64,000 bases of DNA from Celoporthe dispersa (GCA_016584495.1 WAID01000006.1:372001-436000); one strand, 5' to 3'. Counted from the first letter of the stretch, positions 37,394-49,425 are shown. The notes: generated by a model from the letters alone, not told the origin. Numbers and translations: made by a program.

Positions 37394-38838
37394 CTAGGCG
37401 CCATTGCTGTGGTCGTCGACCTCACAGAAGGCCTTGAACGTCACAAAGTCACCATCGCCGGTGCCCGTGGCCTCCAGGGCCAGCTCGGCGGTGGAGCCCA
37501 CAAAGAACACGTATCCCTCCTTGATCTCCTGAGCTGTCGGGCCAACCGAGATCTTGCCCGTGCCGCCAGTGCAGATGACGATACTGGGGCCGTCCAGCGG
37601 ATCAAAGGTAGCCTTGGCACCGTCTGACTTCAGGACGGTCCGCACCACGCTGAACTCGTCGATGGGGGGGTCGTAGAGCAGGGCCTCGCTGCCGGAGCTG
37701 TAGGCAGCGCGGTTGAGGGTCGCGTAGGGGTAGCCCGTGGGGCTCATCTTCTGCTCGTCGATGGGTGCGTAGTTGTAGGTCAGCATGGACACGAGGGTCT
37801 CGACGTCCTTAAACTTGGGGGTGAAGCCGGCGCGGACGACGTTGTCGCTGGCAGCCATGCACTCGACAATATCGCCCGAGATGTACGCGTGGATATCATC
37901 GGCCCTGAGGAACAGGGCCTCACCAGGGAGCCATCGTGACGAGGTTGCAGAGGAACATCACGAAGAGGCCGTAGTCGGGGCCGAACTGGCCGTGGAGGCG
38001 GGTGATGAGACCGGCCAGGTCCCCGCCGCTGTTGGGGCCAGCACCGCCCCCGGCAAAGCGGTCCGTGTCTCTGGACGCCTCGTCTAGGAGGGCCGCGGCT
38101 GCCGTGTCGAGGGCGGATTGCGGTCTGGACATCAGGACACCAAAGAGGCTCTTCAGCGCGGCCTTGTTGTCGTCCCTGGCAGCCTCGGCGTCGTCGCCCT
38201 GGTGCGAGCTGACGGTCTTGACGAAGGCGTCGGCCGCGTCGGCACCGACAAAGTCACGCAGGGCCTTGACGGACTGGAGGAAGTGTGCTATCTCCTCAGG
38301 GGGCCTGAAGCCACACAGTCCCTCGAAGTGGGTGAGGGCAATGGCCATCTCGGGCTTGTGGTTGTCATCTGGGTAGTTCTTGGGATCTCTTGCGTGGAGC
38401 TGCTCGGCGAGGCCCTTGTTGGGGTGGGCCTGGATCGACAGGGCCTTGGCGATGGAGAGGATCTTGAAGAGGAAGGGGAGCTTCTTGCCATAGCGGGCAA
38501 TGGTGGAGGGGGCGAGGAGGGCCTGGTTGTCGCTGACCAGGTCGAGGAGGGTGCGGCCGGTCTGGAGATCCTTGGAGGGGTTGGATGGATGGGTGCCCAT
38601 CCAGAGCTGGCAGGATCACCAATTCACAGTCAGAGCCAGCAATAGGGACACAGGAGAGAGAGAGAGGAGGGGAGGGGGAGGGGCAACACACACCTCGGCA
38701 TAGGGCTGGGCATCGTTGACAGTGAAGTCTGGAGCTGGTGTTGCTGCTGCGAACCTGGCAGCTGCCGAGTCGGAGCCCTTCTTGCCCCAGTCATATGAGT
38801 TGACTCCACACTGGAGTCTGATTAGGGGGCACCTGCAT
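37394..38838 (-). CDS. Mannose-6-phosphate isomerase (type I phosphomannose isomerase)
   Basis: This zinc enzyme interconverts fructose-6-P and mannose-6-P in the cytosol, feeding GDP-mannose for glycosylation and cell wall. Exon 1 is 38694-38838 and exon 2 is 37394-38606, giving about 451 aa after removing two surplus bases. Family marks are RLQCGVNSYDWGKKG, LWMGTHPSNPS, LSIQAHPNKGLAEQLHARDP, NHKPEMAIALTHFEGLCGFRP and LFLRADDIHAYISGDIVEC. They include the zinc ligands Gln and His of QAHPNK, Glu of HKPEM and His of DIHAY. The ATG at 38838 is separated from the body by an extra base in a five-G run (38825-38829). A second extra base at 37926-37928 splits NLVTMAP from GEALFLRADD. Two independent lesions in such a conserved gene look like sequence errors. 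The gene is divergent from SGF29. Confidence 0.92.
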
Positions 38839-40925
38839 GATGATTTATCTGCAGTATGTGAAGGACAGGATGTTTCAGGGTGGAAATGTGTAGACGGTGT
38901 GTCTGTCTGTCTGTCTGTCTGTCGTGACTGTGATCTGTGGTGAGGGCGCAGTGTTGTTGTCACTGTCGTGGAGGGGAGCAGCAGCAGCAGCAGCAGCACC
39001 ATCACCAGGTGGGGGAGAAAGTTATGGGGTCAGATGCACGTAGCTGCTGTTGCTCCAGGTATGTATGAGCTGCCACCACCAACCAGCCAGGGGTTCCAGC
39101 AGGGGGCCAGGGGGTGCTCGCGGGCCAACCAGCACTACCAAAAATCCATCCCTCCCCCCAAAAAAAAGCCCAAGTCCCCTAACCCAGCACAGAGCTGCCA
39201 GCCTCTGAGCGAGCCCCCCCACCCACCCACTGTACCCACCACCACCTGGCGGGCTGGACAGCTCTCCCCTCCCAGCCTCGCTGGCGCATCCCCCTCCCTT
39301 CTAGAAATTTAAAGGAAACATCTCTCCATACCTCTGTACTCCGTACTGCATACATAAGAGACGTGCATACATGATAAGGTTCAATCCTGGCTAAAATTTG
39401 GCCCTGCCACCCACCTGCGACGTTTTTCGTTTCCCCCCTTGGGGTACATTCCATAGCACCCGGTCTACACCCGCCCTTTAGGTATCCCGTTCCGTGCTTC
39501 TCATCTCCCGCGCCCGCGCCGGCCCCCTACGCGTTACCAATCAGCCAATCTCAAGGGATCAACTACCTGATTTCAGCACCCAATGAGAGCCTGTTCCAGC
39601 CACTGAGCCTCTCTTCGCACCCCCTCTAACGAGCGACTCCCTCTCTAGCCTTAGCCTCGATCGACCCCTCCGCCACACCCCCCCTTCCTCCCTTAAACGG
39701 CCCCCCCGTCTCCCTCTCTCCCTTAACCTTAGTACACCCCGTACTCTGACTGTGCTGCACGACTTGCGACGACGCGGCCTGACGGAAAAGTCTTTGAGGA
39801 TGACATGGCAACCTCCTAGGCGCAATGAAGGACGCCCCGGCCACACCCAAAGTCCCAGTTCCACGCCCAAGTCAACCGAGGCCTCGCCGCCGCCTCATGC
39901 CTCGCGGCCGCACTTGACTCACTCGCGCTCAAATTCGCAGTCCAGGTTGGTTACGCCATCCGTTTACAGTACAGTACCCATCCCTGGCTCTGGTCCTAGT
40001 CTTGGGTCCTGATCTTGATCTTGGCCTCTCTGCTGGTCTTGTTTCTCGGTCTCGCTCTCGATCCTGGCTGGCCCGCCCTGATTCCCTCCAGCTCACCCCT
40101 CAGCCTCACCCAACCAACACCCAGCCTTCAACCACACAATACAAACCGCGTCTGCTCCGTCTGTTTGTCTGTCACGAGCCGCGCTGTGCTGGTGCCGTGC
40201 GTGCCGTGCCGTGCCGTACCGTACCGTGCTGTGTGCATGTGCTGGTGACATCAGCAACCCTTGAGAGAGAGGGGGAGAACAAAGAAAAGAAAGAGAAAAA
40301 AACCCCCCTAAGACAGAGGGGGAAAATCTCAGCATCATCATCAGCTCTCCCCAAAGCGCCAGGTCAACGCCGTCGCTCCACCATCCTACGCCAATAGTCA
40401 AGGCGCTCTCTTATTTAACACATCTCCTCCACCCGATCTCACCTGTGATCTTCTCCCACCACCACCACCACCACCACCACCATTCGTCCCTACATTCTAG
40501 ACAGCACTGTCTTGTAGTGTTCTCGCTTCTCACCGTGCTACACTGCACTGCAAAGCTGCGCTCCATCCGAAAACACACGCAAGGTCTGGCAGCTGGATTC
40601 TGAACTGAAGGTACGCCTCGCCTTGTCGCTGCTCGGCCATCCTGGTCACGGGTGGGTTCTGCAGGAAAGAAGGAAAGAAGAGAGAGAGAGAGAGAGAAAG
40701 AGAAGGGCGTGTGAGCATGGTCAAGAGCGATGAGAGGATGAGGGTGAGGCCTGCCATGGACCGCGCTGGCTGATGATCCCCCTTTCGAACCGGCTCCCAA
40801 CGCATCTCTCCCTCTCTTCCCCCCCTTTCCCCTAGAATGCCCGCCTCCCATGACCTCAATAACATTACCCAACAACCATCTCAAAGATCCTTCCTAGCCC
40901 ATATACTTGTGAGTATCATGCTAAG
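38839..40925. other. Shared upstream region of PMI and SGF29
   Basis: A divergent promoter region of 2.1 kb. It holds a CTGT/GACA-type repeat near 38905-38922, a CAG run at 38980-38997, clustered CCAAT motifs at 39537-39584, a CCA run at 40458-40481 and a GA run near 40681-40696. A short frame opening at 40837 overlaps the SGF29 start out of frame and could act as a uORF. No other gene is supported. Confidence 0.5.
39537..39584 (+). promoter_or_regulatory. Cluster of three CCAAT boxes
   Basis: CCAAT occurs at 39537-39541, 39545-39549 and 39580-39584, about 0.7 kb upstream of PMI and 1.4 kb upstream of SGF29. CCAAT boxes are the known site of the HapB/C/E complex. Function here is inferred from motif and spacing only. 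Confidence 0.4.
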
Positions 40926-42346
40926 ATGTCGCGCGCGAACAGGGAGCTTGCAAATCTCAAGAACACCGAGAGCTGGAGGGACAGCGCCATGTCCGGCCGC
41001 AGGAAGGGCCGCAACGACGGCGAGGAGGTCGAGCTCTGGAAGAACACCCAGAACGACATCAAGTCCGTCATCGCCGAGATCAACGCCAGCAATGACAACA
41101 TCCGCCAGATCGCCGCCCTCGAGAGCCAGATCGCCAAGATCAAGGACTCGGAGCACCCCGCCGACAGCGTGCGCATCTCGGAGCTCATGCAGCAGCTCGA
41201 CACCCTATACAGGGCCGGCGTCAAGATCAATGACGCCACGATCAAGAGGATGGCCGAGATTAACGAGTCCCTAGGCATCGTCAAGGGCATCCAGGCCGCC
41301 AAGGAGGAGGACGCTAAGCCCCCCATCGGGACGGCCGCCCGCTCCTCGAGCTTCCACGCCGGCACCGGCCGGAGCTCCAGCCGTGCCGGCAAGCTCGAGA
41401 AGGGCCGCGAGCGCGCCCAGAGGGAGAGCCAGCTCTCGCGGGAGCAGCGGGAGCGCGAGAGGGAGCGGGAGAGGGAGAAGGAGCGGGAGCGGGAGCGCGA
41501 GAGGGAGCGCGAGAGGGAGAGGACAGGGAGAGGGAGAGGGAGCGGGAAGGCGAGGCGGAGCAGGAGAGGGAGCGGGAGCGAGACCGGGAGAGGGAGCGGG
41601 AGCGCGAACGGGAGCGCGACCGCGATCGTGACCGAGACCGTGAGCGCGACCGCGAGCGCGACCGCGAGCGTGAGGCGGACCGAGAAGGCGACAGGGACAG
41701 CAAGCAGGACCTGTATGACTTCGACGGGGCCGCCGACAGCCCCCACCCCAGCCCCATCGGCGGCCACGCACGAAAGCTGGCGGGGAGGAACGCCGGCCCG
41801 TCGAGCGACCGGTCTGGCAACAGAGACAGCGTGCCCCCCCACGGCGGCGGCGACCGCGACCGCGACACGCCGTCCAAGGCCGACAGCGTGGAGCCGCAGG
41901 CCCACGGGGTGGTCGGTTCATCGGCCATGCGCGCCAGGGTGGTCTTCTCGGAGAACCAGGACGTGGCGTTCAAGCCCAAGCCGGCGCAGCCCAGCGACAC
42001 GCAGGACTGGTACCTGGGCAAGGTGAAGAAGGTGATGGGGGACGGCAAGACGCGGCGGTACCTGGTGAAGGATGAGGACCCGGACGTGCCCTCGCCCGCC
42101 AGGAAGGAGTACAAGATGAGCGCGTCGGCCATGATCCCCATCCCCTCGCCCAGCACCGAGCTGCCGAGGCTCGACAGGGGCAAGATGGTATTAGCGCTCT
42201 ATCCCGACAGTACCACGTTCTACAAGGCCGAGGTGACGGGGATGGACAGCACGACGGGGAACGTAAGCCTCCGCTTCGAGGGCGAAGAGCAGTCAGGGAC
42301 GCAGCAGGTCGTGGAGCGCAGGTTTGTTGTCGACTACCGAGACTGA
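40926..42346 (+). CDS. SGF29: SAGA complex subunit Sgf29 (tandem-Tudor H3K4me reader)
   Basis: Sgf29 binds H3K4me2/3 and anchors the SAGA HAT module. It is a single exon of about 473 aa. The N-terminus is helical and coiled-coil-like (WKNTQNDIKSVIAEINASND, IRQIAALESQIAKIKDSE). A very long Arg/Glu/Asp repeat follows at about residues 160-250. The tandem Tudor (SGF29_C) domain begins near RARVVFSENQDVAFKPKPAQ and continues through WYLGKVKKVMGDGKTRRYLVKDEDPD, MVLALYPDSTTFYKAEV and LRFEGEEQSG. Inside the Arg/Glu tract at 41521-41522 one G is missing, so the N- and C-terminal parts are one base out of frame. Adding a G restores 474 codons. The low-complexity tract makes both natural slippage and sequence error easy. 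Confidence 0.88.
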
Positions 42347-43937
42347 TAGCCGGGCAGGCTGCTGCTGCTGCTGCTGCGACACGAAGCCTCTTGCCCAAGC
42401 TCAGCTACATTTAGGTGTGTATCTGTATGTAAGAGTACCTACATGCGTACAGAAATATATATATATATATACACACACATTGATTCTACATGCAAGTTGT
42501 GCTCGACCTGAACCTGAATTTAGGGAAGAAGAAAAAAACCCCTAAAAAACCGACAAAGCCATGATCGCCATACCATTTCTTGGACCCATCTCTTCAACAA
42601 GAGAGAAGTTCGTTATTTTTATTTTTTATTTTTTTGTTGGCACATTAAAGATGTGAAGGCTGCGTTCACAATCTGTGGTGGGGGTCCAGGCCATAAGTTT
42701 GCGGTAGGGGGGTCATACCGGGTAAACACTTCAGGGGGTTGTTAGCTGCTAATGCAATGTTTTAGTGCTCATGCAAGGCCCGCGGCAGCCCTGGCGTGCG
42801 GGAAAGAGCCGAGCCGGGGCAGTGCTTGGGGGGGGCAAAGAGGGGCCCAGGGGGGTGGAGGCAAGGGCCGTAAAGGTCAAGGGCCTGTGGAAGAAAAAAA
42901 AAGGGGGGGTGGTGAGGGGGAAGTGGTTTAGTGTTGAGGCGGGAAAGAAACAATAAGCCACGGCCGATCCAGGGGCTGTAAGGTTAGCTGGGTGGTCCAC
43001 TGGCATACATGATTAACATGCTGCGGTGGTGAGCTACAGCGCGCCCGTCCACTGTAATTGCGCACCGTACCGGACCTATAGCGGCCGCGGTAAGGCTGGC
43101 TGGTGATAACTCGATTCAATCTCAACAACCTCGAACCGAAATCCAGAAATCTGATCCTCCTCTCTTTCTGCCCTATCCACCAGGGCACCTGATCCGTGCT
43201 GCCGACCTAATCTCCGTGTCTGTCTCTCTCTCTTTCTCTCTCGCGGTCCGTGCCTGCCTCTGCCTCCCTCTCTTTTTGTCCCTCCCCAGCCCACCCACTG
43301 TCCTTCTCTCCCTGTCGTGACCTTTTCCTGTTCTCCTTCCTCGCTGCTCCCACCCCTCCTTTCTCCTTCTGGTGCCCCATCACCAGTCCAACAGGTATGT
43401 AAACAATCGCAGGCAGCGTCGTGTGAGGATTCTCATCGCCAGTTCCACGTCTTGTCCCCATCAGCCTTCACCAGCGAGTTCAACCCGGCCCCCTTCTTTC
43501 CACGCGCGCACGCACACACACACACACACGCGAACCACCCCCCCTTGCAACCACTCCCATCTTGTCTAAATCCAAAGACCCCTGCAAGGAAATATATGCC
43601 ATATACCCTGCTGGGTGCCTGACCTGGTGGCCTCTCCAAGGGGACCTACCCGGTCTGGTCGTCGCCTCTGGTCCCTTTACCGCGTTTTTTCTGCATCGCA
43701 ACCCATCTTCACGCCCACCCTGCCTGCTTCAAGCACACACACACACACACACAAACACACACAATCGTACACAGTACTAATCGGGTCTGTCCGGTTCTCA
43801 GCGACCAACGCCGACCTCTCGACGCCCACGAGCACCCCTCGCCCTGCACGCACCGCAACTGCGAATCCTGGCATACTATACAACACTGTGCTGTGTTGCG
43901 TAGCCCTGCCTCGAACCTTGATCAGTCAAGCAACCAC

Positions 43938-43974
<37 letters not shown>

Positions 43975-44266
43975 GTTGTAGCCAGCACGCTCCTCCACCC
44001 CGCCAATTGCGAACCCCAGACTCTCGACACGCTGCCCTACCGTGGCTGCTGCGTCCTGACGCGCACTGACACAATCTAACCTGGCCTGACTCGCCCTGTC
44101 CCTCGACCCGACAAGGCTGCTGTCCTTGCTGCCCTCTTAACCTCGTCGTCCCACCACCAACACCTTTCCAACGGCCGCTCGACTTCGATACGCCCAGGAT
44201 CACTCATCCTCCGCCCCATCTCTCTATACACACAACACCCTCCAGAACAGACAAGCCACCTTCACA
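42347..44266. other. Intergenic region upstream of ARF6
   Basis: No gene is supported. The stretch has a TA/CA repeat near 42458-42480, G runs at about 42905, CA repeats at 43510-43530 and 43735-43763, and a long C/A/T-rich leader with a CTG repeat ahead of ARF6. Confidence 0.5.
43941..43974 (+). repeat. CTG trinucleotide repeat, about 11 units
   Basis: A pure CTG run about 300 bases upstream of the ARF6 start, probably in its leader or promoter. Confidence 0.85.
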
Positions 44267-45064
44267 ATGGGTGGTCAGCTTTCCAAGATGATGGGCAGGA
44301 TCTTCGGGTCAAAGGAGATGCGCCTGCTCATGCTCGGCCTCGACGCTGCCGGCAAGACCACCATCCTCTACAAGCTCAAGCTGGGTCAGGACGTCACCAC
44401 GATCCCCACCGTCGGCTTCAACGTCGAGACCGTCACCTACAAGAACGTCAAATTCAATGTCTGGGACGTCGGCGGCCAAGACAAGATCCGGCCCCTGTGG
44501 AGGCATTACTTCAGCGGTAAGGACGGCGCACCTCCCCCCGGGGCCACTGGCTTGGTCTCGGAGCCTCTATGCCCGTGGAACTGGTGGCTGACTTGACGAA
44601 TCGTCGCTCGCACCCAACAGGCACACAGGGTCTCATCTTCGTTATTGACTCGTCCGACCGCGCACGCATGGAGGAGGCCAGGCAGGAACTGCACCGCATC
44701 ATCAACGACAGGGAGATGAAGGACAGCCTGCTGCTGGTTTTTGCCAACAAGCAGGACCTCGATAACGGTGAGCTTCCCTCTACGACAGCCAGCTTCCTTC
44801 CTCTTGTGTTTACCTTTAAACCACCTAATCATGGGCGTAAACACGCTACACACACACACACGCCAGGCCGACATGCTGATTTGTTCTTTTTCTCCCACAG
44901 CCATGAAGCCACAGGAGGTGACAGATGCCCTCAAGCTCAACCAGCTCAAGGACAAGATATGGTTCGTCGTGCCCAGCTGCGCAACGACCGGCGAGGGCCT
45001 GCTCGAGGGCCTTGCCTGGCTGTCCAACAACGTCAAGACCCCCGCCGCCCCTGCCAAGAAGTAG
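44267..45064 (+). CDS. ARF6: ADP-ribosylation factor, Arf6/ArfB class
   Basis: This small GTPase of the plasma membrane and endocytic route regulates polarity and actin. Exons are 44267-44516, 44621-44767 and 44901-45064, with GT..AG borders, giving 186 aa. Gly2 is available for myristoylation (MGGQLSK). Nucleotide motifs are GLDAAGKT (residues 24-31), WDVGGQD (66-72), NKQD (126-129) and SCA (158-160). VTYKNVKFNVWDVGG and RQELHRIINDREMKD match Arf6 rather than Arf1. The C-terminus (NNVKTPAAPAKK) is a few residues longer than in typical Arf proteins. The gene is intact and convergent with SSN3. Confidence 0.95.
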
Positions 45065-46249
45065 GAGCTCTAGGTGCGTGTGGGGCGGTTCACAGTCGCC
45101 GTGAGGACATGCTGGCTGTCCTTCGTCAGTTGGCAACACTGGTCGGTTATCTACACATCGTGCTGGGTCGGAGCGCCCAGTCGTGGTCAGTACCAGGAGG
45201 GAGCCCATGCATGGATCTCTCTGGTGGAGGACGGGGAGCGATTATAATCCCAAAGGCTGCCAAGTCGATGCTGAATTCTCACTGCCGTACGCAGCGAGGG
45301 CATCCGGGTCTGACAGCGGGCGACAGCGGGCGTTTCATCACACAAGCAACAGGGCCTGTGTTGAAGGTTCTCCCTTCCTCGCACTTCCTGGTTTTTTTTT
45401 GTGGTTTTTTTGGTTTCTTGTATCATGGCCCTACGTTTGACGATCCGACCCCTCCCCCCAAAACCCCAAAACCATTAATTTTCTTCTGTACATTCATGTA
45501 ATCCTCATCTTCGCTTTTTTTTTCTTTTCTTTCTTTCTCATTCTTCCTTTCCCTTTGTTGTTCTGGCGGGATACCCAAAGCGAGAATTCAGGACCTATTA
45601 AACAGACAAGATCCCGTTGCTCCAACGCTGCTGAAGTCGAACCCCCGGCGTGATGTCGTTTGTTACTAGAGACTGAGAGGTGGTGCCCATTGTTCGCACC
45701 CAGGCTCTCCGGTAGACTGATTAGGTCTGGCTGACACCTAGCGAGTCTGTACGACGCAGAAACCCATTACAGGTCGCAAGTCTGGCCGGGGCGAGTCGAT
45801 ACACAATAGAAGCGATGCGAGATCAGACCCGTCCTAGAGGACAGGCTCTTGTGCTTGGCTGATCAGCCGAAGGTGGGATCTTCACGGGTTTGTTTTGACC
45901 TCCAAGACAGACATCCGGGGCCGCCGGAATCTGCAACCTTAAAATTATGAGACCTCGTGGAGGAGGGTGAGCAGGAGCATGTTGTATATGTCTTATGTAT
46001 GCACCCTGTAGTGCGCATCTACCATCTAAACAAAAATTTACTTCTCGTCTTGGTCATTTCCCCCGCCTAAACGCCACGCTTTGTATCTTGATGCATAAAT
46101 CCCAAACCCTAGCCCACACTCGCCTCCTGCGCGCGCCCCATCTTCCTTCTCTCGGAGAAAAGAAGAAAGAAAAAAAAAGGGAAAAAGTTCTATGGCCTTG
46201 CGATGAAGGAGGTCGTTCTACAGACTTGAAAAGTGCCCATGAAAGACTC
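45065..46249. other. Convergent region between ARF6 and SSN3
   Basis: Holds the two 3' UTRs. T-rich tracts lie near 45392-45415 and 45515-45550, and an A-rich tract near 46160-46180. I see no gene. Confidence 0.5.
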
Positions 46250-47971
46250 CTAGCCTTCCTTGACCCTCTTTCCCGGCCGCAGCGAGTCATCGGGGAGGCC
46301 GCTCCTCTTTGTGCCTGGCAGGCTGCTCGTGCGGATGTCGTTGTCGTCCTGGCTGACGCGGCGGTGCGGATACTCCATCTTGAGGCCCTCGAAGCAGTTG
46401 GTGCTGGGGCGGTCGGGCCCCGTGGTGAAGAAGGGGTGCTGCAGCGCCTGGGCTGCGGTCAACCTCTTCTCCGGGTCGTACTCAAGCAGGCCGGCGAGCA
46501 GCTTATATCCTTCCTGGCCCAGGCTGGCCAGCGAGCTGGGCCCGCCATTGGGGGCGGGCTGCGACGTGCCGGTGCTCGTGTTGATGGTGCTGTAGTACCA
46601 CTTCTCCAGGTGGCTCGAGGGCTGCTGCTGATGGGAGGGAGAGGACGTGGAGGAGTGGTGGTGGTGGCGGCTGCTGCTGCTGCTGCCGCCGCTGCTGCTG
46701 TGGTGGTGATGTTGTCCGCGCCCGTGGTGGCCGCCGTGGTGAGACACCGGCGGCGTCAGCTGCTGCAGGGCCTGGTACTCGGGCATGTGCACCAGGAGCG
46801 GCCACCTCTCCTTGGTGGGCAGGCCCATGATGTCGACAATCTTCTGCATCTGGTTCCGCTGGAAGGGCACGGTCTTCTTGCTGTCCATCTTGGCCTCCCT
46901 CGCCCTTGAAGATGGGGCGCAGGCTCAGCAGCTCGGCAAAGATGCAGCCGAGGGCCCACATGTCGATGGCGGGGGTGTAGTGGCGGGAGCCCAGCAGCAG
47001 CTCGGGGGCGCGGTACCAGATGGTGACGACGACCTTGTCGCCGCTGTACAGGCTGTGCAGGGGCTTCTGGAACATGCGGGCCAGGCCGAGGTCGCCGATC
47101 TTGACCTCGCCGGCGGAGGTGACCATGATGTTGGCGGGCTTGAGGTCGCGGTGCAGGACCCAGTTGGAGTGGAGGTACTGGCAGCCGTTGAAGAGCTGGA
47201 ACATGATGCTCTTGATGGTGGCGGGCGGTACGGGGTGGCGCGGCTGCTGGGTGTGGTGGTGGATGATCTGCAGCAGGTCGTGCTCGGCGTACTCGAAGAC
47301 CATGAAGATGCACTTGTCCTCGAGGATGATCTCGTGCAGCTTGATGACGCTGGCGTGCGACAGCTCGCTGCACAGGGCCATCTCGCGCACCGCCGACTGC
47401 GAGATGCCCGTGTACGTCACCACCTCGCCCTCCTTGTCCGGCTTGAACTTCTTGATGGCGAACTCGCCCGCCTGGCCCTGCCGGCCCAGCGCCTTGTATA
47501 CGCGGCCATACGTCCCAGAGCTAATGAAGCCGATGACCTTGTACCGGTCGATCACCCGGACCTTGGACTGGTAGCCGACCGGGCCAAAGGCACCGCGGTC
47601 GGCTGGATCTGTGTGTAGCTTTCATGTCAGCCAAGAAGAGCAACGACCTTTTCCCTTTTTTTTTTTTTTTTCTTCTTCTTCGTTTTAGTTGAGCCTCTGC
47701 CTCTGCCTCTCTCTCTCTCTAGGTGTCTCTGTCTCTCTCGCGCGCGCGGGCGGGCGAGGCAGTTAGGACCACGGGCAGCGTGCGAGGGAAGTGTAGGTAG
47801 AAATAGGCGATGATGACGGTAAGAAGAAGAGGATGAGCAGCTGGCCATACAGGATGTTGATGAGAAAGACGACCCTTGTCTCGACAGACCAGGCCTTGCT
47901 TGACCTGCCTGGGTGAACGACGACTGTCGGGACAGACCGTACTGTCTCGACCCCGCTGCCGAGTTCATCAT
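46250..47971 (-). CDS. SSN3: Mediator cyclin-dependent kinase Ssn3/Srb10 (CDK8)
   Basis: Ssn3 is the kinase of the Mediator CDK8 module, partner of cyclin C (Ssn8). The kinase exon is 46250-47608. Motifs are ISSGTYGRVYKA (Gly loop), FAIKKFKPDKEGE (Lys), SAVREMALCSEL in the position of the CDK helix, VFEYAEHDLLQIIHHHTQ, VLHRDLKPANIM, DLGLAR and VTIWYRAPELLLGSRHYTP. A Ser/His/Gln-rich insert precedes LEKWYY, and the end is DDNDIRTSSLPGTKRSGLPDDS..GKRVKEG. A surplus base at 46897-46899 splits LRPIFKGE from AKMDSKKTVPFQRNQMQK. Upstream, a putative small exon at 47905-47971 encodes MMNSAAGSRQYGLSRQSSF and joins in phase through a weak GTCAAG donor. The true N-terminus is uncertain and may lie further upstream. 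Confidence 0.9.
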
Positions 47972-48873
47972 GCCACCGCCTCTGCCGTCGCTGCTGGTAG
48001 TGGCGGTGATGGCGAGAGTACGAGTGAGAGTGGTGAAGAAGGCAAGGAGGAAGCCGAGCACCGAGTCGGAGAGCAAGGAAGGAGGAGGGGAGAAGGAGGG
48101 GAAGGGACGGTTCCGGAGCTCCTAGCCTCAACCATCCGCCAGCGTGTCCTGCCCCGAGGTGTTCACATCAATAAATTGGAAACAAAAAAAAAAAAAAAGA
48201 GAGAGAGAGACGGAAAAAGAAAAGAGAGAAGGAAAGAGAAGAGAAGAAGAAAAGGAATGCTCCAACTCAGTCACACACACGCATACACACACAAGACTGC
48301 CTCGTGCATGCAGGCGTGGTGGGCTGGGAGTCTCCGAACGGGGAATTTTTCCTTCTGGCGGCCAGCTGACATCCGACGGGTCCGGAGGACTCCGCAAAAA
48401 GCTGAGGCTGTCAGTCACAGAGCAGATCGGATCCGTTGCCGGTCTCCCCCGAAAAGCGAGATGACAGAGGCGCGTGTGCGATGAGCGAATGCCGGGCAGT
48501 ATATGTAGGGTAACAGGCAGAGAAAATTGTGTGTCAAGAAGCGAGGGTGTGGAGGTCAACGGACAGACAGAGAGAGAGAGAGAGAGAGAACGAGAAGTCG
48601 AGAGTCGGAAAAGACGAAGAAAGAGCATGGTAGATTGACGGTGCAGAGGGTAGAGCCAGAAGAGGACAAGACAGGTAATAGATGAACAGGGTTGCAGAAG
48701 GCGTAAAGGAGACAATAAATCACAATTAGTAAGAGTAATCAATATCTGTACATCAGATAGAGTGTGGGTGTATGTATGCATGTAAGTATGTATGAACGGA
48801 TGCAGGGGGAAGAGGTCATCCAGTCCCGTCAGGGTAACCGGTGAGCAGCCGTAGAGTGAAAGAGCGAGAGAAA

Positions 48874-48875
<2 letters not shown>

Positions 48876-48908
<33 letters not shown>
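48876..48908. repeat. GA dinucleotide microsatellite, about 16 units
   Basis: Pure GA run, the longest dinucleotide repeat I saw in the window. Confidence 0.9.
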
Positions 48909-48910
<2 letters not shown>

Positions 48911-49425
48911 CTGCTGAGGTAAAATAGTCACAAGAGGAGTCTTCCTCAATAGACACACGAGACTGTTATGTGATGGAGTGGTCTTTTGTCGTGCTCTTGT
49001 GGTTCTTTTTCTTACCTTCAAAGGCTGCCTGGACGCTCCTCTTGACCGAGGTAGAGCCCGAGTGCTGGTGTGCGAACGTTCTGCTCGACCCTTGGGAAGC
49101 AGCAGACGATGGATTAGTGGTCATGCTTCCGAGTCCACCTCTTAACGACTAGGCTTGGCCTGCCTTCTTGCGCCGGAAGAAAAGAAAAGAGAGAAAAAAA
49201 AAACGTGTGTCAGAGGTGTCCTGGGGCCACAGGCAGCCCCAACCAGCCGTACTCCGTCCTGACAGTAGCAGCCAGCGAACGAGTCACGACGCCTCCAGTC
49301 AACGAACGCCCTCGAGAGGGGCCGACTTGTCGATCAGGTGTGGGTTGATCCCGACCCTGTGCCGCCCCTTGATGCCGACGGGGCCAACTGACACCTCCAA
49401 AAGCACCTCGGGGTATGCACGACAA

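Noticed and set aside
40916..42183. Minus-strand 329- and 289-codon frames over SGF29
   Set aside because: They arise from the reverse complement of the Arg/Glu repeat; the plus strand encodes the Tudor domain.
45638..45665. B-box-like GGGGGTTCGACTTC on the minus strand
   Set aside because: The flanks cannot form a T-stem or acceptor stem and no A box lies at the right distance.
46785..47618. Plus-strand 277-codon frame over the SSN3 kinase
   Set aside because: Antisense of the kinase exon; no independent features.
48128..49021. 297-codon open frame on the minus strand
   Set aside because: It reads through GA/CT microsatellites as Ser/Leu repeats and lies in the probable SSN3 leader or intron.
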